Positions 18,338 through 27,414 of a DNA stretch of 64,000 bases are shown piece by piece. The translations under genes were made by a program, and so were the position numbers. Source of the DNA: Akkermansiaceae bacterium. Lineage in GTDB: Bacteria > Verrucomicrobiota > Verrucomicrobiia > Verrucomicrobiales > DEV007. The DNA lies in NCBI GenBank assembly GCA_024233005.1, contig JACKQE010000003.1, forward strand, positions 124,001 to 188,000, in the 5' to 3' direction. Below the pieces are notes generated by a model that was not told the DNA's origin, did no database searches, and worked only from the letters and a program-made list of their open reading frames with translations. Numbering within the stretch: position 1 is the first letter of the stretch; each line of letters starts with the position of its first letter.

Positions 18338-19068
18338 TTAGTCCGATTGGTTTTGGTTTTGGTTGATTTTTTCCTGTTGAAACGGCTTTGTGAGGTAATC
18401 CTGAGGAGACTGGTTTTTGCGAGAGGTGTGGATTTGGATTCGATTGTAGAAGGTCACGATGGCTTCAACGCTGGTACTCCGGGCCTCGGCCTTTGACGGG
18501 AAGACACCGTTGGTCGGAAAGGCCCCCCGCTTGAGGGTGGCGAAGAACGATTCACACGTGGCGTTGTCGTAGCAGGATCCGGCCGGCCGCGCTCATCCTT
18601 TGACCGATCCCCCGGTCCCTGAGCCAGGAGCGCATCGCGGCACTGGTGTATTGGCAGCCGCGCTCCGAGTGGTAGATCGTGTCTTGACCGACGCCGGCGC
18701 GAGAGGACGCCTTCCGTGCTGCCGGGATCACCCGCGCGGGTTCCAATTATAGCGCGAGCTGCCATCCGGCAACCTGACGACTGAAGAGCCAGCTTCACCG
18801 CCAGAGACATCCATCCCTGGGGTGTCGCCACTAAAGTGATGTCACTGACGAGAATTTCGCCGGGACGCGCTGGTGCAGGCGCTTTGGAGAGACCATTGGG
18901 AGCCGGAAGTCGCGCAGGGTTCTGAATGGTCGTTTTCGGTCGGAAGGCAGTCTTGTTTCTGGCTTCCCTGCCCGCTTTGGACAGGAGGCGAGCGACGCGA
19001 TTCTCCGAGCAGGAGAGTCCACGACGCTGCCATTCTATCGTCATCCGCGGACTGCCATAAGCCAGCTT
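18338..19068 (-). pseudogene. IS3 orfB (DDE transposase) with frameshifts and internal stop
   Basis: Homology begins at KLAYGSPRMTIEWQRRG (19068) and continues through ILVSDITLV, which carries the first catalytic Asp. Near 18800 it changes frame to LFSRQVAGWQLAL, is interrupted by TAA at 18749-18747, and then reads YHSERGCQYTSAAMRSW, where the second catalytic Asp appears as Glu. Near 18577 it changes frame again to SCYDNATCESFFATLKRG, which carries the catalytic Glu, and runs to the stop at 18340-18338. Three frames and an altered active site make this a clear pseudogene. Confidence 0.8.
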
Positions 19069-19193
19069 GTATTGACGTTGACTCCCAATTCGCGGGCTAC
19101 CTTCGTGATCGAGCGCCCGCTGCTTCGCAGCAACTCGACCGCATCCCGGCGAAACTCCTCTGGATACGAATTTCCTGAATTGGAGATGATCAT
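19041..19193 (-). pseudogene. IS3 orfA N-terminal fragment
   Basis: ATG at 19193 opens a 50-codon frame. The first 38 residues match the helix-turn-helix start of IS3-type OrfA (PEEFRRDAVELL, then ITKVARELGV), after which the frame reads into the deletion joint and stops. It would encode only part of a DNA-binding domain. Confidence 0.7.
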
Positions 19194-19652
19194 CTGATTT
19201 CTGATGTTCTCATACCAGCCCCTGCCTGTCTACCGTTTCGGGGGAAGTTCAAAACGCCCAACCGCAGTTTCAGTGTGGCTCGCACAACTTCGCAAACTCC
19301 CTGCCCCACGGTGCGCCGCGCCGATTCAAGCCGTCTGCCAACTGTGCTCTTCCCCGGTAAGACCACTGACGGCCAGAATTGTCGTTCAGCCTTCGTTCGC
19401 TTCACGCCTTCACTAGCTCTGATATGGAAGCCTTGCGACATGGGGCTGCCCTCTCCAGACCGGCCCATCGCCTGAAGGCGGGCAGCACCGGCCCACGCAG
19501 GACATCCTGCCGGAAGTGGTGACATCGGAAGCGACTGTCACCTCCGGGCCCAGCTAAAGGATGCCCTGTAAGGATGAGCTGATCGCCGTGGAAGCCGGAG
19601 AAACATCACCCCGGGGCCTGCGCACCCGAACATCCCCCCGGTCCCTGAGGAA
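19194..19652. other. Intergenic region after the IS3 remnant
   Basis: No supported gene in about 460 bases. A short hairpin is visible at 19518-19542 (GGTGACA, 11-base loop, TGTCACC) without a T tail, so it is not a good terminator. Several short open frames on both strands lack any domain, signal peptide or plausible composition. Confidence 0.4.
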
Positions 19653-20849
19653 TCAAAGGTCCTTGACACGGATACCGAGTTTCTTCAACTCCGCGATCTG
19701 GGCCTTGGCCTTGTCGCTGTCCAGCGGATTGCCCTTCAGATAAACCTGCACGTAAGGCGCGAAGCGCTTCTCCCCGTTGAGATCCTCCTTGAGCAGATCC
19801 ACCAGCGGGCTGAGGTCCGTCACCTTGTTGCCGTCGAGGAAAATGAAGCTTTGCGGCTTCAGCCCTTTCATCGGGGTGAGGTCGGTGATCTGATTCCCTC
19901 CCAACCCGATCGACCAGATCTGCCCGAGACCGCCCAATCCGTCGATTTTGGTGATCTTGCTGTTCCGGAGGTGGATGGATCCCAGTTTGGGCAGTTTCAC
20001 GATGGGGGAGAGATCGGTGACCTCGTTGTCATCGGCATAAAGCGAAGCAAGCCGGTCCAGGCCGCGGAGCGGTTCCAATGATTTGACCTTGTTCTTCTCG
20101 ATCCCGATGTACTGCAGGCCTTTGAGATCCTTCAGTGCGGTCAGATCCTCGATCTCGTTCTGGTCGAAAATGACCTGTTGGAGCAGCTTGAGGCCTTTGA
20201 TCGGGCCGAGATCTTTGATCTTGTTGTTGCTCAAATTGATGGACATGAGCTTTTCGCAATGCTCAAGACCGGAAAGGTTGACGATTCCGAGGCCCTTGCC
20301 ATCCACGACGGAAATGTTCTTCACGTCCTCCGCCGTGATCGGCTCCGCGGTGGAGCGTTTGGCATAGACCTGCTGGCGCACCGCCTTTTCGAGGGCCTTG
20401 TCGGCGAAGGCCGGAACCGGTGGAGGTTTGGGAGCTTCCGGCTTTTTCGCCTCCGGCTTCGCGGGTTCCGCTTTTTTCTCGGCCGGCTTGGCGGGAGGAG
20501 CGGGCTTGGCCGGTTCCGGCTTTTTCTCAGCGGGTTTGGCCGGAGTGGGTGCAGGAACAGGCGCGGGTTTGGCGGGCTCAGGCTTCTTATCCTCGGTCTT
20601 GGCGGGAGCAGGCTTGGCTGGTTCGGGTTTCTTTTCCTCCACTTTGGCCGGGGCGGGAGCCGGGGTTGCCGCAGGCTTGGGGGCCTCCGCCTTGGCGGGA
20701 GCCGGGGTTGCCGCTGGAGGATCCTTCTTCTCTTGGGAGAACACCGGTCCTGGGAGCAGGGCCAGCCCCCCCATTGAAAGGAGGGCAGAAAGCACAGGAA
20801 GAGAAACGACGTGACGACTCATGGAGCTACGATCGATAGGGTTAAGCAT
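19653..20849 (-). CDS. Secreted leucine-rich-repeat protein with Pro/Ala/Lys linker
   Basis: The start at 20849 is preferred because AAGGGAGAG lies seven bases upstream, one of the few good Shine-Dalgarno sequences here; 20822 is the alternative. The 398-residue product has a signal peptide (LPVLSALLSMGGLALLPG, cleavage near FSQ), then about 110 residues of PAKPAP/EKKPEPAK repeats, likely an extended wall-spanning linker. The C-terminal half holds about seven 22-residue SDS22/internalin-type leucine-rich repeats (for example LMSINLSNNKIKDLGPIKG). Such repeats bind protein or glycan ligands. No catalytic domain is present and no partner can be named. It is read in the same direction as the dehydrogenase gene, 108 bases downstream of it. 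Confidence 0.82.
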   Translation of the reverse strand: MLNPIDRSSMSRHVVSLPVLSALLSMGGLALLPGPVFSQEKKDPPAATPAPAKAEAPKPAATPAPAPAKVEEKKPEPAKPAPAKTEDKKPEPAKPAPVPAPTPAKPAEKKPEPAKPAPPAKPAEKKAEPAKPEAKKPEAPKPPPVPAFADKALEKAVRQQVYAKRSTAEPITAEDVKNISVVDGKGLGIVNLSGLEHCEKLMSINLSNNKIKDLGPIKGLKLLQQVIFDQNEIEDLTALKDLKGLQYIGIEKNKVKSLEPLRGLDRLASLYADDNEVTDLSPIVKLPKLGSIHLRNSKITKIDGLGGLGQIWSIGLGGNQITDLTPMKGLKPQSFIFLDGNKVTDLSPLVDLLKEDLNGEKRFAPYVQVYLKGNPLDSDKAKAQIAELKKLGIRVKDL

Positions 20850-20957
20850 GATATGACTCTCCCTTATAGCCCAAAAACGCCCCCGCCTCAAGCCAACGGG
20901 CGGCGCGCATTCGCGTGCCCGGGCTTGATTCCACGAAAAGGATGCTCTGGAGAACCG

Positions 20958-23900
20958 TTACTTCACCGTCACGCCCTCGGCGCCGATGAGTTCAACCTGC
21001 ACGTGTCCCCCGCCCTGCTTTGGGCCGCCCAGAACAAAGACTTGGCTGCCCTTGGTGAGAGATACGGCGACTTCGCCAGGGCCTTCCTTGGGGAGTCCGA
21101 GTTCGTCGTTCCCCCGGAAGAGCTGCCACTCCGCCGGAGCGGTGACCTTGAGGCGGATGTTGGCTGACTTGGAGGCGTCGAGGGTGAAGCGGATCCCTCC
21201 CCAATTGCCTCTGCGGGACCGCACATCGGGAAGATCCTCCATGAGGAGATCGCCCGCCACCCGGCTCCAGACAGGGCGCCAGACATCCTGTTTTTCGGCC
21301 ACGGCGAAAGCTCCGGCCCCGGCATGCCAGGTCGCATCGAAGAAGCGATCGTTGGATTCCAAGACCTGCCAGGAACGGACAAAGGCGGTGGGAGCGACCT
21401 TGAAGGGACCTTCCTTGCCCAGCTCGGAGAGGAACCGCACCAGATCGACGAATTCGTCCTCCCTCAGGGCGGCGGTGAGGCCCGGAGGCATCAGCGACAC
21501 CGGGCTGATCTGCAGACTGGCGATGTCGGTTTTGGGAATGCGCTGCTCGACTCCGGCAGCGTCACGAACCACGGCTTCGGCCGCGTCTTCCCGGACCAGA
21601 GATCCCGCATAGGCGTTGCCATTTTTCAGGGTGACGACGGTGGTGTGGTATCCTTCCTTGATCTTTTTGCCCGGTTCGAGAAGAGACTCGATGAGGTAAT
21701 CGACCGGGGCACTGGCCCCGATGCTGACCAGGTCGGGACCGATCAGCGGGCCGCTACCTCCAATAGCGTGGCAGACGGTGCATTGCAACTGAGCCCGGCG
21801 GAACACCGATTCCCCGCGGGCCGCATTGCCCTGTTTGGCGATCCGCCCGACCATGGCAACCAGTTCTTCCGGGGTCAGCTGGGCTTTCATGGGCTGCACG
21901 TCCCCCGCGATGCGAAGCGCCTCCACCAGGGCTTCGGGCTTGCCCGGGGCGGTGCCTGCTTTTTTCATCCCGGTGAGAGCGATCTCCCGGGGCAATTTGA
22001 CCCCTTGGAGGGCCTGCCGGAGGGCCTCCGGACCGGCCTTGCTGCGGAGAAAGGTGTCGAAAACACCAAAGGGATCCTTCCCGTCGGTCATATCCTGAAG
22101 AACCGCGATCGCGATCTTGGCTCCAGCATTGGGTGCCTGACTGGTCCGCCCCACGACGGCCAGGGAACGAACTCTCAGGGAACTGGCGTGATCCGTGGCG
22201 GTCCGATCGAAGAAGGCCCCGCCAGGACCTCCCATCGCCACGAGGCCGGCCATGGCGGCCCGAGCGCGCGCTTCATCCTTGTCCGCGGCGAGCAGGACTT
22301 GTTCAAGCGGAGCACGGGCCGCTTCCAGTTTCCACTCGCCACTCAGCTGGGCGGCCAATTGATAGGTTTCCGTATCGAGACCCGGCTGGGAAAGACGCTT
22401 TAGAATGCTCTCCGCGCCTTCCGAGGGAATGATGCGGCGGAGCTTGGCGGCATCCGCGAGCGCAGTGAACACGGCCCTCATGGCGGCGGGACTACGTCCG
22501 TCGTCATTCGCCCAGGCGAGGAGCCGGGCGAGGTGTCCGGCATCACCCGCCTTGGCCAACCAGGTGGCGACATCGCCGGCAGCGGCTTCGGAAATCTCGC
22601 CGGTGTCCAGCGAGGAGAGGATCACGTCCGTCGCCAACGGACGGTCGGTGGACCGGACGGCAAAGAGCAGTGCGCCGACCGAACCAAAGGGGTTGTTGCC
22701 TTTTTCCACGGCAGGGATCCAGCGAGCGGCATGCTCACGACAAAGCGACCACAGGGCGAAGTCGAGATACTCGTCGCGCTCTTGGTCGAGGCAGGCCAGT
22801 GCCGCCTTCACGGTGTCGGGATGATCGAGCTGGGCCAGCAGGGACACGCCCCAGAGCCGCACTTGAGGATGCGGATCTTTCACCGCCCGCTCCGCCATCG
22901 CAAACGCGTCATCGGCTCCGAGCCGATCCGGCTCGTAATACACCGCCCGAAGCGCCGCCGCACGGGCCCGATGGTCGGTCGACGCGGCCAGTTCCCTCAC
23001 CCAGGCCGCAGGGAATTGATTGACCCCTTGTGCAGTCCAGATGGCGTCAAGCAGTTGGTGCGCCCGGTCGGGGGCTCCGGCCGGAAGCTCCGTGACCCGT
23101 TTTTCAAGAGCTGGCATGACGGCCTCAGCGCCACGCAGTCGCAGTTCCTGTCGAGCGAAATGCCGCGTCCATTCCTCGGGGGCATCGAGCAGGGCCAGCA
23201 GACCCTCCACCGGTTGTCCCACGATCTTGGGACGCTCCACGAGGGGCCGTCCTTCGAAGCTGAGCCGCCAGATTCGACCGTGCACATGGTCGCGTCGCTC
23301 GTCACGAAAATCGACTTCCCCGTGCTGAATGATCGGATTGTACCAGTCCGCGACATAGATCGCGCCATCCGGTCCCATCTTGACATCGATGGGGCGAAAC
23401 GCCCGATGGGTCGAGGCGATGACGTCCTCGACCTGGGTGGAGGTGTATTGGCTGCCCGACTCCGCAAGACGGAACCGGTTGATACGGTTGCCGCGGAAAT
23501 CCGGGGCGATCAGCGTGCCCACCCAATCCTCCGGAACATGGCGGCCACTCGGCATTTCGAGGCTGCAGTGCTTCGGTTGGCCGGGATTCATCCCCGCGAG
23601 AATGCGGGTGGCGCCGGGCGAGGTCATGAACACAGACCGGGGGAAGACAAAGTGCATCCCCTGGAAACCGGCCCCGTCACTCATGAAGCTCTGTCCCCAG
23701 TGGTCAAAGACGTGCCCCCATGGATTGACAAGCCCTTTCATGAAGACTTCGAGACGTCGCGTCTCCGGCCGGAAATGCCACATGCCCCCACCGAGCAGGC
23801 GCCGCACCCCGTAGGGAGTTTCGACATGGCTGTGAATGTAGATCGACTGGTTGAACCAGAGCATCCCCTCGGGACCGAAGCGGAAGGTATGAATGAGATG

Positions 23901-24398
23901 GTGGGTGTCCTCGGTGCCGAATCCGCTCAGCACAACCTGCCGCAAATCGGCCCGACCATCGCCGTCGGTGTCCTTGAGGAAGAGAATCTCCGTAGAGTTC
24001 GCCACGTAGGCCCCTCCATCGCCGGGGACCACCGCCGTGGGGACGTTGAGTCCCCCGGCGAAGCTGGTGGCCTTGTCCGCGGTGCCATCCCCGTCGGCAT
24101 CCTCCAGGACCAGCACCTGATCATCTTCCTTCTGCCCCGGAGCGATCATGGGGTACATCGGGCTGCTCACCAACCAGAGACGCCCCGCCGCATCCCAGTT
24201 CATCTGGACCGGCTTGGAAATCATCGGATCGGAGGCGAAGAGGTTGACCTTCATGCCCGGGGGCAGTTTGAAAGAAGCTAACTCGGCGTCCACAGAGGGA
24301 TCGGGGATGTCTTTGAGACCTCCCTGGGCGAAGACTGCCAGGGGAGAAACCAGGCACCACACCAAGGTCAGAAGGCTGGGATAGAGAGGAAAGCGCAT
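20958..24398 (-). CDS. PVC-type heme-binding (CxxCH) dehydrogenase with HEAT repeats
   Basis: ATG at 24398 gives a signal peptide (LLTLVWCLVSPLAVFAQ); a start at 24434 would add 12 residues. The 1146-residue protein follows the PVC-type layout: a sorbosone-dehydrogenase-like propeller (about 40-390; QVLVLEDADGDGTADK, GPDGAIYVADWYNPI), an alpha-helical HEAT-like region (about 400-830), then a cytochrome c-type segment with one heme motif CTVCH at about 873, and SLMPPGLTAALREDE near 960. The C-terminal 170 residues are an extra beta-rich domain. Such proteins are thought to oxidise sugars or related compounds in the periplasm, passing electrons to the bound heme; the substrate is unknown. It is 53 bases downstream of the SGNH hydrolase gene, likely one operon. 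Confidence 0.87.
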   Translation of the reverse strand: MRFPLYPSLLTLVWCLVSPLAVFAQGGLKDIPDPSVDAELASFKLPPGMKVNLFASDPMISKPVQMNWDAAGRLWLVSSPMYPMIAPGQKEDDQVLVLEDADGDGTADKATSFAGGLNVPTAVVPGDGGAYVANSTEILFLKDTDGDGRADLRQVVLSGFGTEDTHHLIHTFRFGPEGMLWFNQSIYIHSHVETPYGVRRLLGGGMWHFRPETRRLEVFMKGLVNPWGHVFDHWGQSFMSDGAGFQGMHFVFPRSVFMTSPGATRILAGMNPGQPKHCSLEMPSGRHVPEDWVGTLIAPDFRGNRINRFRLAESGSQYTSTQVEDVIASTHRAFRPIDVKMGPDGAIYVADWYNPIIQHGEVDFRDERRDHVHGRIWRLSFEGRPLVERPKIVGQPVEGLLALLDAPEEWTRHFARQELRLRGAEAVMPALEKRVTELPAGAPDRAHQLLDAIWTAQGVNQFPAAWVRELAASTDHRARAAALRAVYYEPDRLGADDAFAMAERAVKDPHPQVRLWGVSLLAQLDHPDTVKAALACLDQERDEYLDFALWSLCREHAARWIPAVEKGNNPFGSVGALLFAVRSTDRPLATDVILSSLDTGEISEAAAGDVATWLAKAGDAGHLARLLAWANDDGRSPAAMRAVFTALADAAKLRRIIPSEGAESILKRLSQPGLDTETYQLAAQLSGEWKLEAARAPLEQVLLAADKDEARARAAMAGLVAMGGPGGAFFDRTATDHASSLRVRSLAVVGRTSQAPNAGAKIAIAVLQDMTDGKDPFGVFDTFLRSKAGPEALRQALQGVKLPREIALTGMKKAGTAPGKPEALVEALRIAGDVQPMKAQLTPEELVAMVGRIAKQGNAARGESVFRRAQLQCTVCHAIGGSGPLIGPDLVSIGASAPVDYLIESLLEPGKKIKEGYHTTVVTLKNGNAYAGSLVREDAAEAVVRDAAGVEQRIPKTDIASLQISPVSLMPPGLTAALREDEFVDLVRFLSELGKEGPFKVAPTAFVRSWQVLESNDRFFDATWHAGAGAFAVAEKQDVWRPVWSRVAGDLLMEDLPDVRSRRGNWGGIRFTLDASKSANIRLKVTAPAEWQLFRGNDELGLPKEGPGEVAVSLTKGSQVFVLGGPKQGGGHVQVELIGAEGVTVK

Positions 24399-24451
24399 GA
24401 GGGGTAAGGGCAAATGGGGAAAGGATGAAGGCAAACGGGGTCGTCGTCGTA

Positions 24452-25495
24452 TCAGGGTTGCTTGAGACGCTCCAGGGCGGTGGCGGCAAGGGCGGCGACC
24501 TTTTCCTCCTCGGCGGCGATGAGAGGATCGAACATCGGCATTTCCTTCGCATTCTGGCCCTGTTCGTGTTTTCGGAAAAGGAACAGATAGGTCTCGTTCG
24601 CGGGACGCCAGCGGTGGAAAAAGAGGCGGTTTTTCTTCACCACCGCTTGGCGGAGCGCCTCGACTGGCGCCTCAGTGCCCGCACGGGTGGGCACTGCCAG
24701 ACCGAGACTCTTCACCAGGGCAGAGCCGGCGAGAGCGTAGCCTGCCTGACCAAAATGAATGCCGTCATCGGTCAGCGGAGTGCTTTCCTGGACGGGGGTT
24801 TTCCCCCCACCCATGGCATCAAACAGATCGGCAAAACGCCAGCCGTGTTTCTTCGCGAGATCGCGAATGGCATCACGGTAGACGGCAAGACGGACATTGT
24901 GCCCGGTCAGGTCGGGCAAAGGCGGAGCCACCCGCTCCAAGGGAGGCGGAGAAACGAGCACAATCTCCCGGATCCCAGAGCCTGAAGCGGCTTTGGCCGC
25001 CAGGACGAGCCGCTCATAGCCCTCCAGAAAGACGGCCAGCCCCGCCTCCGGATCCCCGAGACGCGCGGCAAGGTCCGGCACTTCGGTCCATGGTTGCCCT
25101 TCGCTGATGACCGGGACGGTGCCATAGCAGAACACCAGCACCGTCGGCTGGAGGTCACCGAGGGTTTTCATGAGCCGGTCAAAGCCCTCCTGAGGGGGGC
25201 CAAAATAGGAACGCGCATCCCCGAAGACCGAGTCGCCCGACCAACCCAGATTCCGAAAACGCAGGCCCGGTGCCTTGTCGCCGGCCGCAAGTGTCAACGC
25301 GGTTTCCAGCTGGCCGAAGGTGTATTCCCGCTCCACGAAGGTCTCCCCGACCAGGGTCACCAGATCGCCTTTCTGAAGTGTGAACGGAGGGACCGGGGGC
25401 GTCTCCGCCATTACCCGCTGGGGATTGCCGGGGATCAGAGAGAGGGCGGCGAGGATCAGGGATCGACGGCAAACGCGGTGAAGGGCGGGAATCAT
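24452..25495 (-). CDS. Secreted SGNH/GDSL-type hydrolase
   Basis: The 347-residue product has a signal peptide (LILAALSLIPGNPQRVMA). The N-terminal LVTLVGETFVERE occupies the block I position but lacks a canonical GDS, with Glu-Thr instead. NLGWSGDSVFGDARSYFG, further on, contains a GDS and recurs in PVC SGNH proteins. The C-terminal block V is clear: LTDDGIHFGQAGY with the Asp and His of the catalytic pair. It probably hydrolyses esters on polysaccharides or small molecules in the periplasm. The following gene is a CxxCH dehydrogenase, a pairing common in this phylum. The divergent phosphate transporter starts 128 bases away. Confidence 0.78.
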   Translation of the reverse strand: MIPALHRVCRRSLILAALSLIPGNPQRVMAETPPVPPFTLQKGDLVTLVGETFVEREYTFGQLETALTLAAGDKAPGLRFRNLGWSGDSVFGDARSYFGPPQEGFDRLMKTLGDLQPTVLVFCYGTVPVISEGQPWTEVPDLAARLGDPEAGLAVFLEGYERLVLAAKAASGSGIREIVLVSPPPLERVAPPLPDLTGHNVRLAVYRDAIRDLAKKHGWRFADLFDAMGGGKTPVQESTPLTDDGIHFGQAGYALAGSALVKSLGLAVPTRAGTEAPVEALRQAVVKKNRLFFHRWRPANETYLFLFRKHEQGQNAKEMPMFDPLIAAEEEKVAALAATALERLKQP

Positions 25496-25623
25496 GGGTC
25501 ACAAGGTGGGGAATTCCGCGACACTTTGCAAAGGAATTCCGCCCCGTGGACACGTGCCCCCATGCGCAATAAAGTGAAAATTTTGCATTTCCCCGAACGG
25601 TCCTTGTGTTACAAAACCGTCAC

Positions 25624-27399
25624 ATGCCTTTTCCGTCGCTTCTTCTTGCCGCCACCGCCACTCCCTCCAGTTGGGGAAACGTCCTCACTGCCGTCCTGCA
25701 AATCCTGGGAGCTCTCGGGGTCTTCCTCTTCGGCATGAAGGTCATGTCCGAGGGCATCCAGAAAGTCGGAGGCGGCCGGATGCGTCAGGCCTTGGCGACC
25801 ATGACCAAGAACCGGTTCACCGGCATGCTGACGGGACTGGTGCTCACCGGCATCATTCAATCCTCCTCGGCGACGACGGTGCTGGTCGTCTCCTTTGTCA
25901 ATGCGGGCCTCCTCACGTTGACGGAATCGATCGGTATCATCATGGGAGCCAATCTCGGCACCACTCTGACCGCTTGGATCGTGGCTCTGGTGGGGAAATT
26001 CAGTCTCTCGGCGATCGCCATTCCCATCGTCGGGATCGGGCTGCCGTTCTTTTTCATCGGAAAGGACAAGGGCAAAAACTTCGGCGAGTTTCTCATCGGG
26101 TTCGGCCTGCTCTTCTTCGGTCTGCATTTGCTCAAAGAGGCGGTGCCTTCGGCCGGGGACATCCAGGAATCGAACGCTTTTTTCCATTTTGTCCACTCGG
26201 TGGTCGAGATGGGCGGCATGCGGGCGGTGCTGATCTTCCTCTTTGGCGGCATCCTGCTCACCGTGGTCGTGCAGTCCTCATCCGCCGCGATGGCCATCAC
26301 CGTGATGTGTGCCACCAAGGGATGGTTCGGCGATGACGCGTTCACTGCGTTCAAATTCTCCGCCGCGATCGTGCTGGGCGAAAACATCGGCACCACCATC
26401 ACCGCCTGGCTCGCCAGCCTTGGCGCGAACACGAATGCCAAACGCGCCGCCCGGGCTCATTTCCTGTTCAACGTCATCGGAGTCACGTGGATGCTGGTGG
26501 CCTTTGCGCTGTTCACCCAGGCGGTCTGGTGGCTTGCCGGAGAACTACCGGCCAGTCTGCGCTCGGTCCAAGGAACCTTCCAGCAAAGCGAGATCGCCTT
26601 CTCCACCGCGATCTTCCACTCATTGTTCAATTTGACGAACATCGCCCTTCTCATCTGGTTTGTGCCCCAGTTGGCGAAAGTGGTCAGCCGCTGGGTCAAG
26701 GACCCTCCCGGAGCTCCCGGACGCCAACGACTGTCCTACATTTCCCAGCGTTTCGTGGATCTGGGCGAGCTGAATCTGGCGGAGGCGGAGACCGCCACCC
26801 GCCGCATGGGCGACCTCGCCTGCGGGATGCTGCAGGGATGCATCGACCTCATGAACCACCCTGAGACGGACCTGTCAACCAAGGTCGGCGAGTTGAAACA
26901 GTCCGAAGACGACTGTGACATCATGCTCCATGATCTCACGGAATATCTGGTGGCCTGTTCAACCCATGAGATCGGACAGGGCAACGCCAACCGCATCGCC
27001 GCCATGCTGCGGGCCGCTTCCGAATATGAGGAGGCGACCGACCGCATTTACCGCTTGGTCAAAGTGCTGCAACGCAAATACGAAAAGAGTCGGAAATTCA
27101 CCGATGAACAACAGGCCGCCCTTACCGCCCATGCCGAGTCGGTCCTGGTTTTTCTGAAACTTTCCCGCGATCTGACGGTGACCCAGCCCACTGCGGCGGA
27201 TCTCTCGGCTTCCAAGGAACGGGAGAAAGAAATCGATGCGGCGCGGAAACGTCTCAACAAGGAAGCGATGGCCCGCATGAGCAGTGGCGGTGATGTGCCG
27301 ACCGAAATGCTCCAAGTGGACCTGAGCAACCACCTCGAGGCCATCGGCAACCATGCCCACAACATCGTCGAGGCCTGGGCCGGAATCGGTCGATCGTGA
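25624..27399 (+). CDS. Na+/phosphate cotransporter (NptA/PNaS family) with PhoU-like C-terminus
   Basis: This 591-residue membrane protein has the two inverted repeats of the Na/Pi cotransporter family, each with its QSSSA motif: GIIQSSSATTVLVV (about residue 80) and VVQSSSAAMAIT (about 220), plus GANLGTT and GENIGTT. Around nine membrane segments cover residues 20-370. The C-terminal 200 residues are helical and PhoU-like, as in many bacterial members. It should take up inorganic phosphate with sodium across the inner membrane. ATG at 25624 was chosen over GTG at 25606. A second family member is encoded at 29739, 2.3 kb away. Confidence 0.92.
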   Translation: MPFPSLLLAATATPSSWGNVLTAVLQILGALGVFLFGMKVMSEGIQKVGGGRMRQALATMTKNRFTGMLTGLVLTGIIQSSSATTVLVVSFVNAGLLTLTESIGIIMGANLGTTLTAWIVALVGKFSLSAIAIPIVGIGLPFFFIGKDKGKNFGEFLIGFGLLFFGLHLLKEAVPSAGDIQESNAFFHFVHSVVEMGGMRAVLIFLFGGILLTVVVQSSSAAMAITVMCATKGWFGDDAFTAFKFSAAIVLGENIGTTITAWLASLGANTNAKRAARAHFLFNVIGVTWMLVAFALFTQAVWWLAGELPASLRSVQGTFQQSEIAFSTAIFHSLFNLTNIALLIWFVPQLAKVVSRWVKDPPGAPGRQRLSYISQRFVDLGELNLAEAETATRRMGDLACGMLQGCIDLMNHPETDLSTKVGELKQSEDDCDIMLHDLTEYLVACSTHEIGQGNANRIAAMLRAASEYEEATDRIYRLVKVLQRKYEKSRKFTDEQQAALTAHAESVLVFLKLSRDLTVTQPTAADLSASKEREKEIDAARKRLNKEAMARMSSGGDVPTEMLQVDLSNHLEAIGNHAHNIVEAWAGIGRS

Positions 27400-27414
27400 C
27401 AGAACAGGCCGGAT

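Larger units (their letters stand above)
18338..19193 (-). mobile_element. Decayed IS3-family insertion sequence
   Basis: Minus-strand reading gives the beginning of an IS3 orfA (YPEEFRRDAVELLRSSGRS) joined directly to the middle of orfB (KLAYGSPRMTIEWQRRG) and on to an orfB C-terminus ending at 18338. The span is about 0.86 kb, against the 1.2-1.5 kb usual for the family, so several hundred bases covering late orfA and early orfB are deleted. orfB also has two frame changes and an internal stop. Terminal inverted repeats and target duplications were not identifiable by eye. It cannot move on its own. Confidence 0.8.

Noticed and set aside
19518..19542. Hairpin after the IS3 remnant considered as a terminator
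   Set aside because: A 7-bp stem with an 11-base loop and no T-rich tail on either strand.
22533..24281. Plus-strand open frame of 582 codons opposite the CxxCH dehydrogenase
   Set aside because: Shadow of the minus-strand gene; amino-acid content is Arg/Gly/His-rich without any motif.
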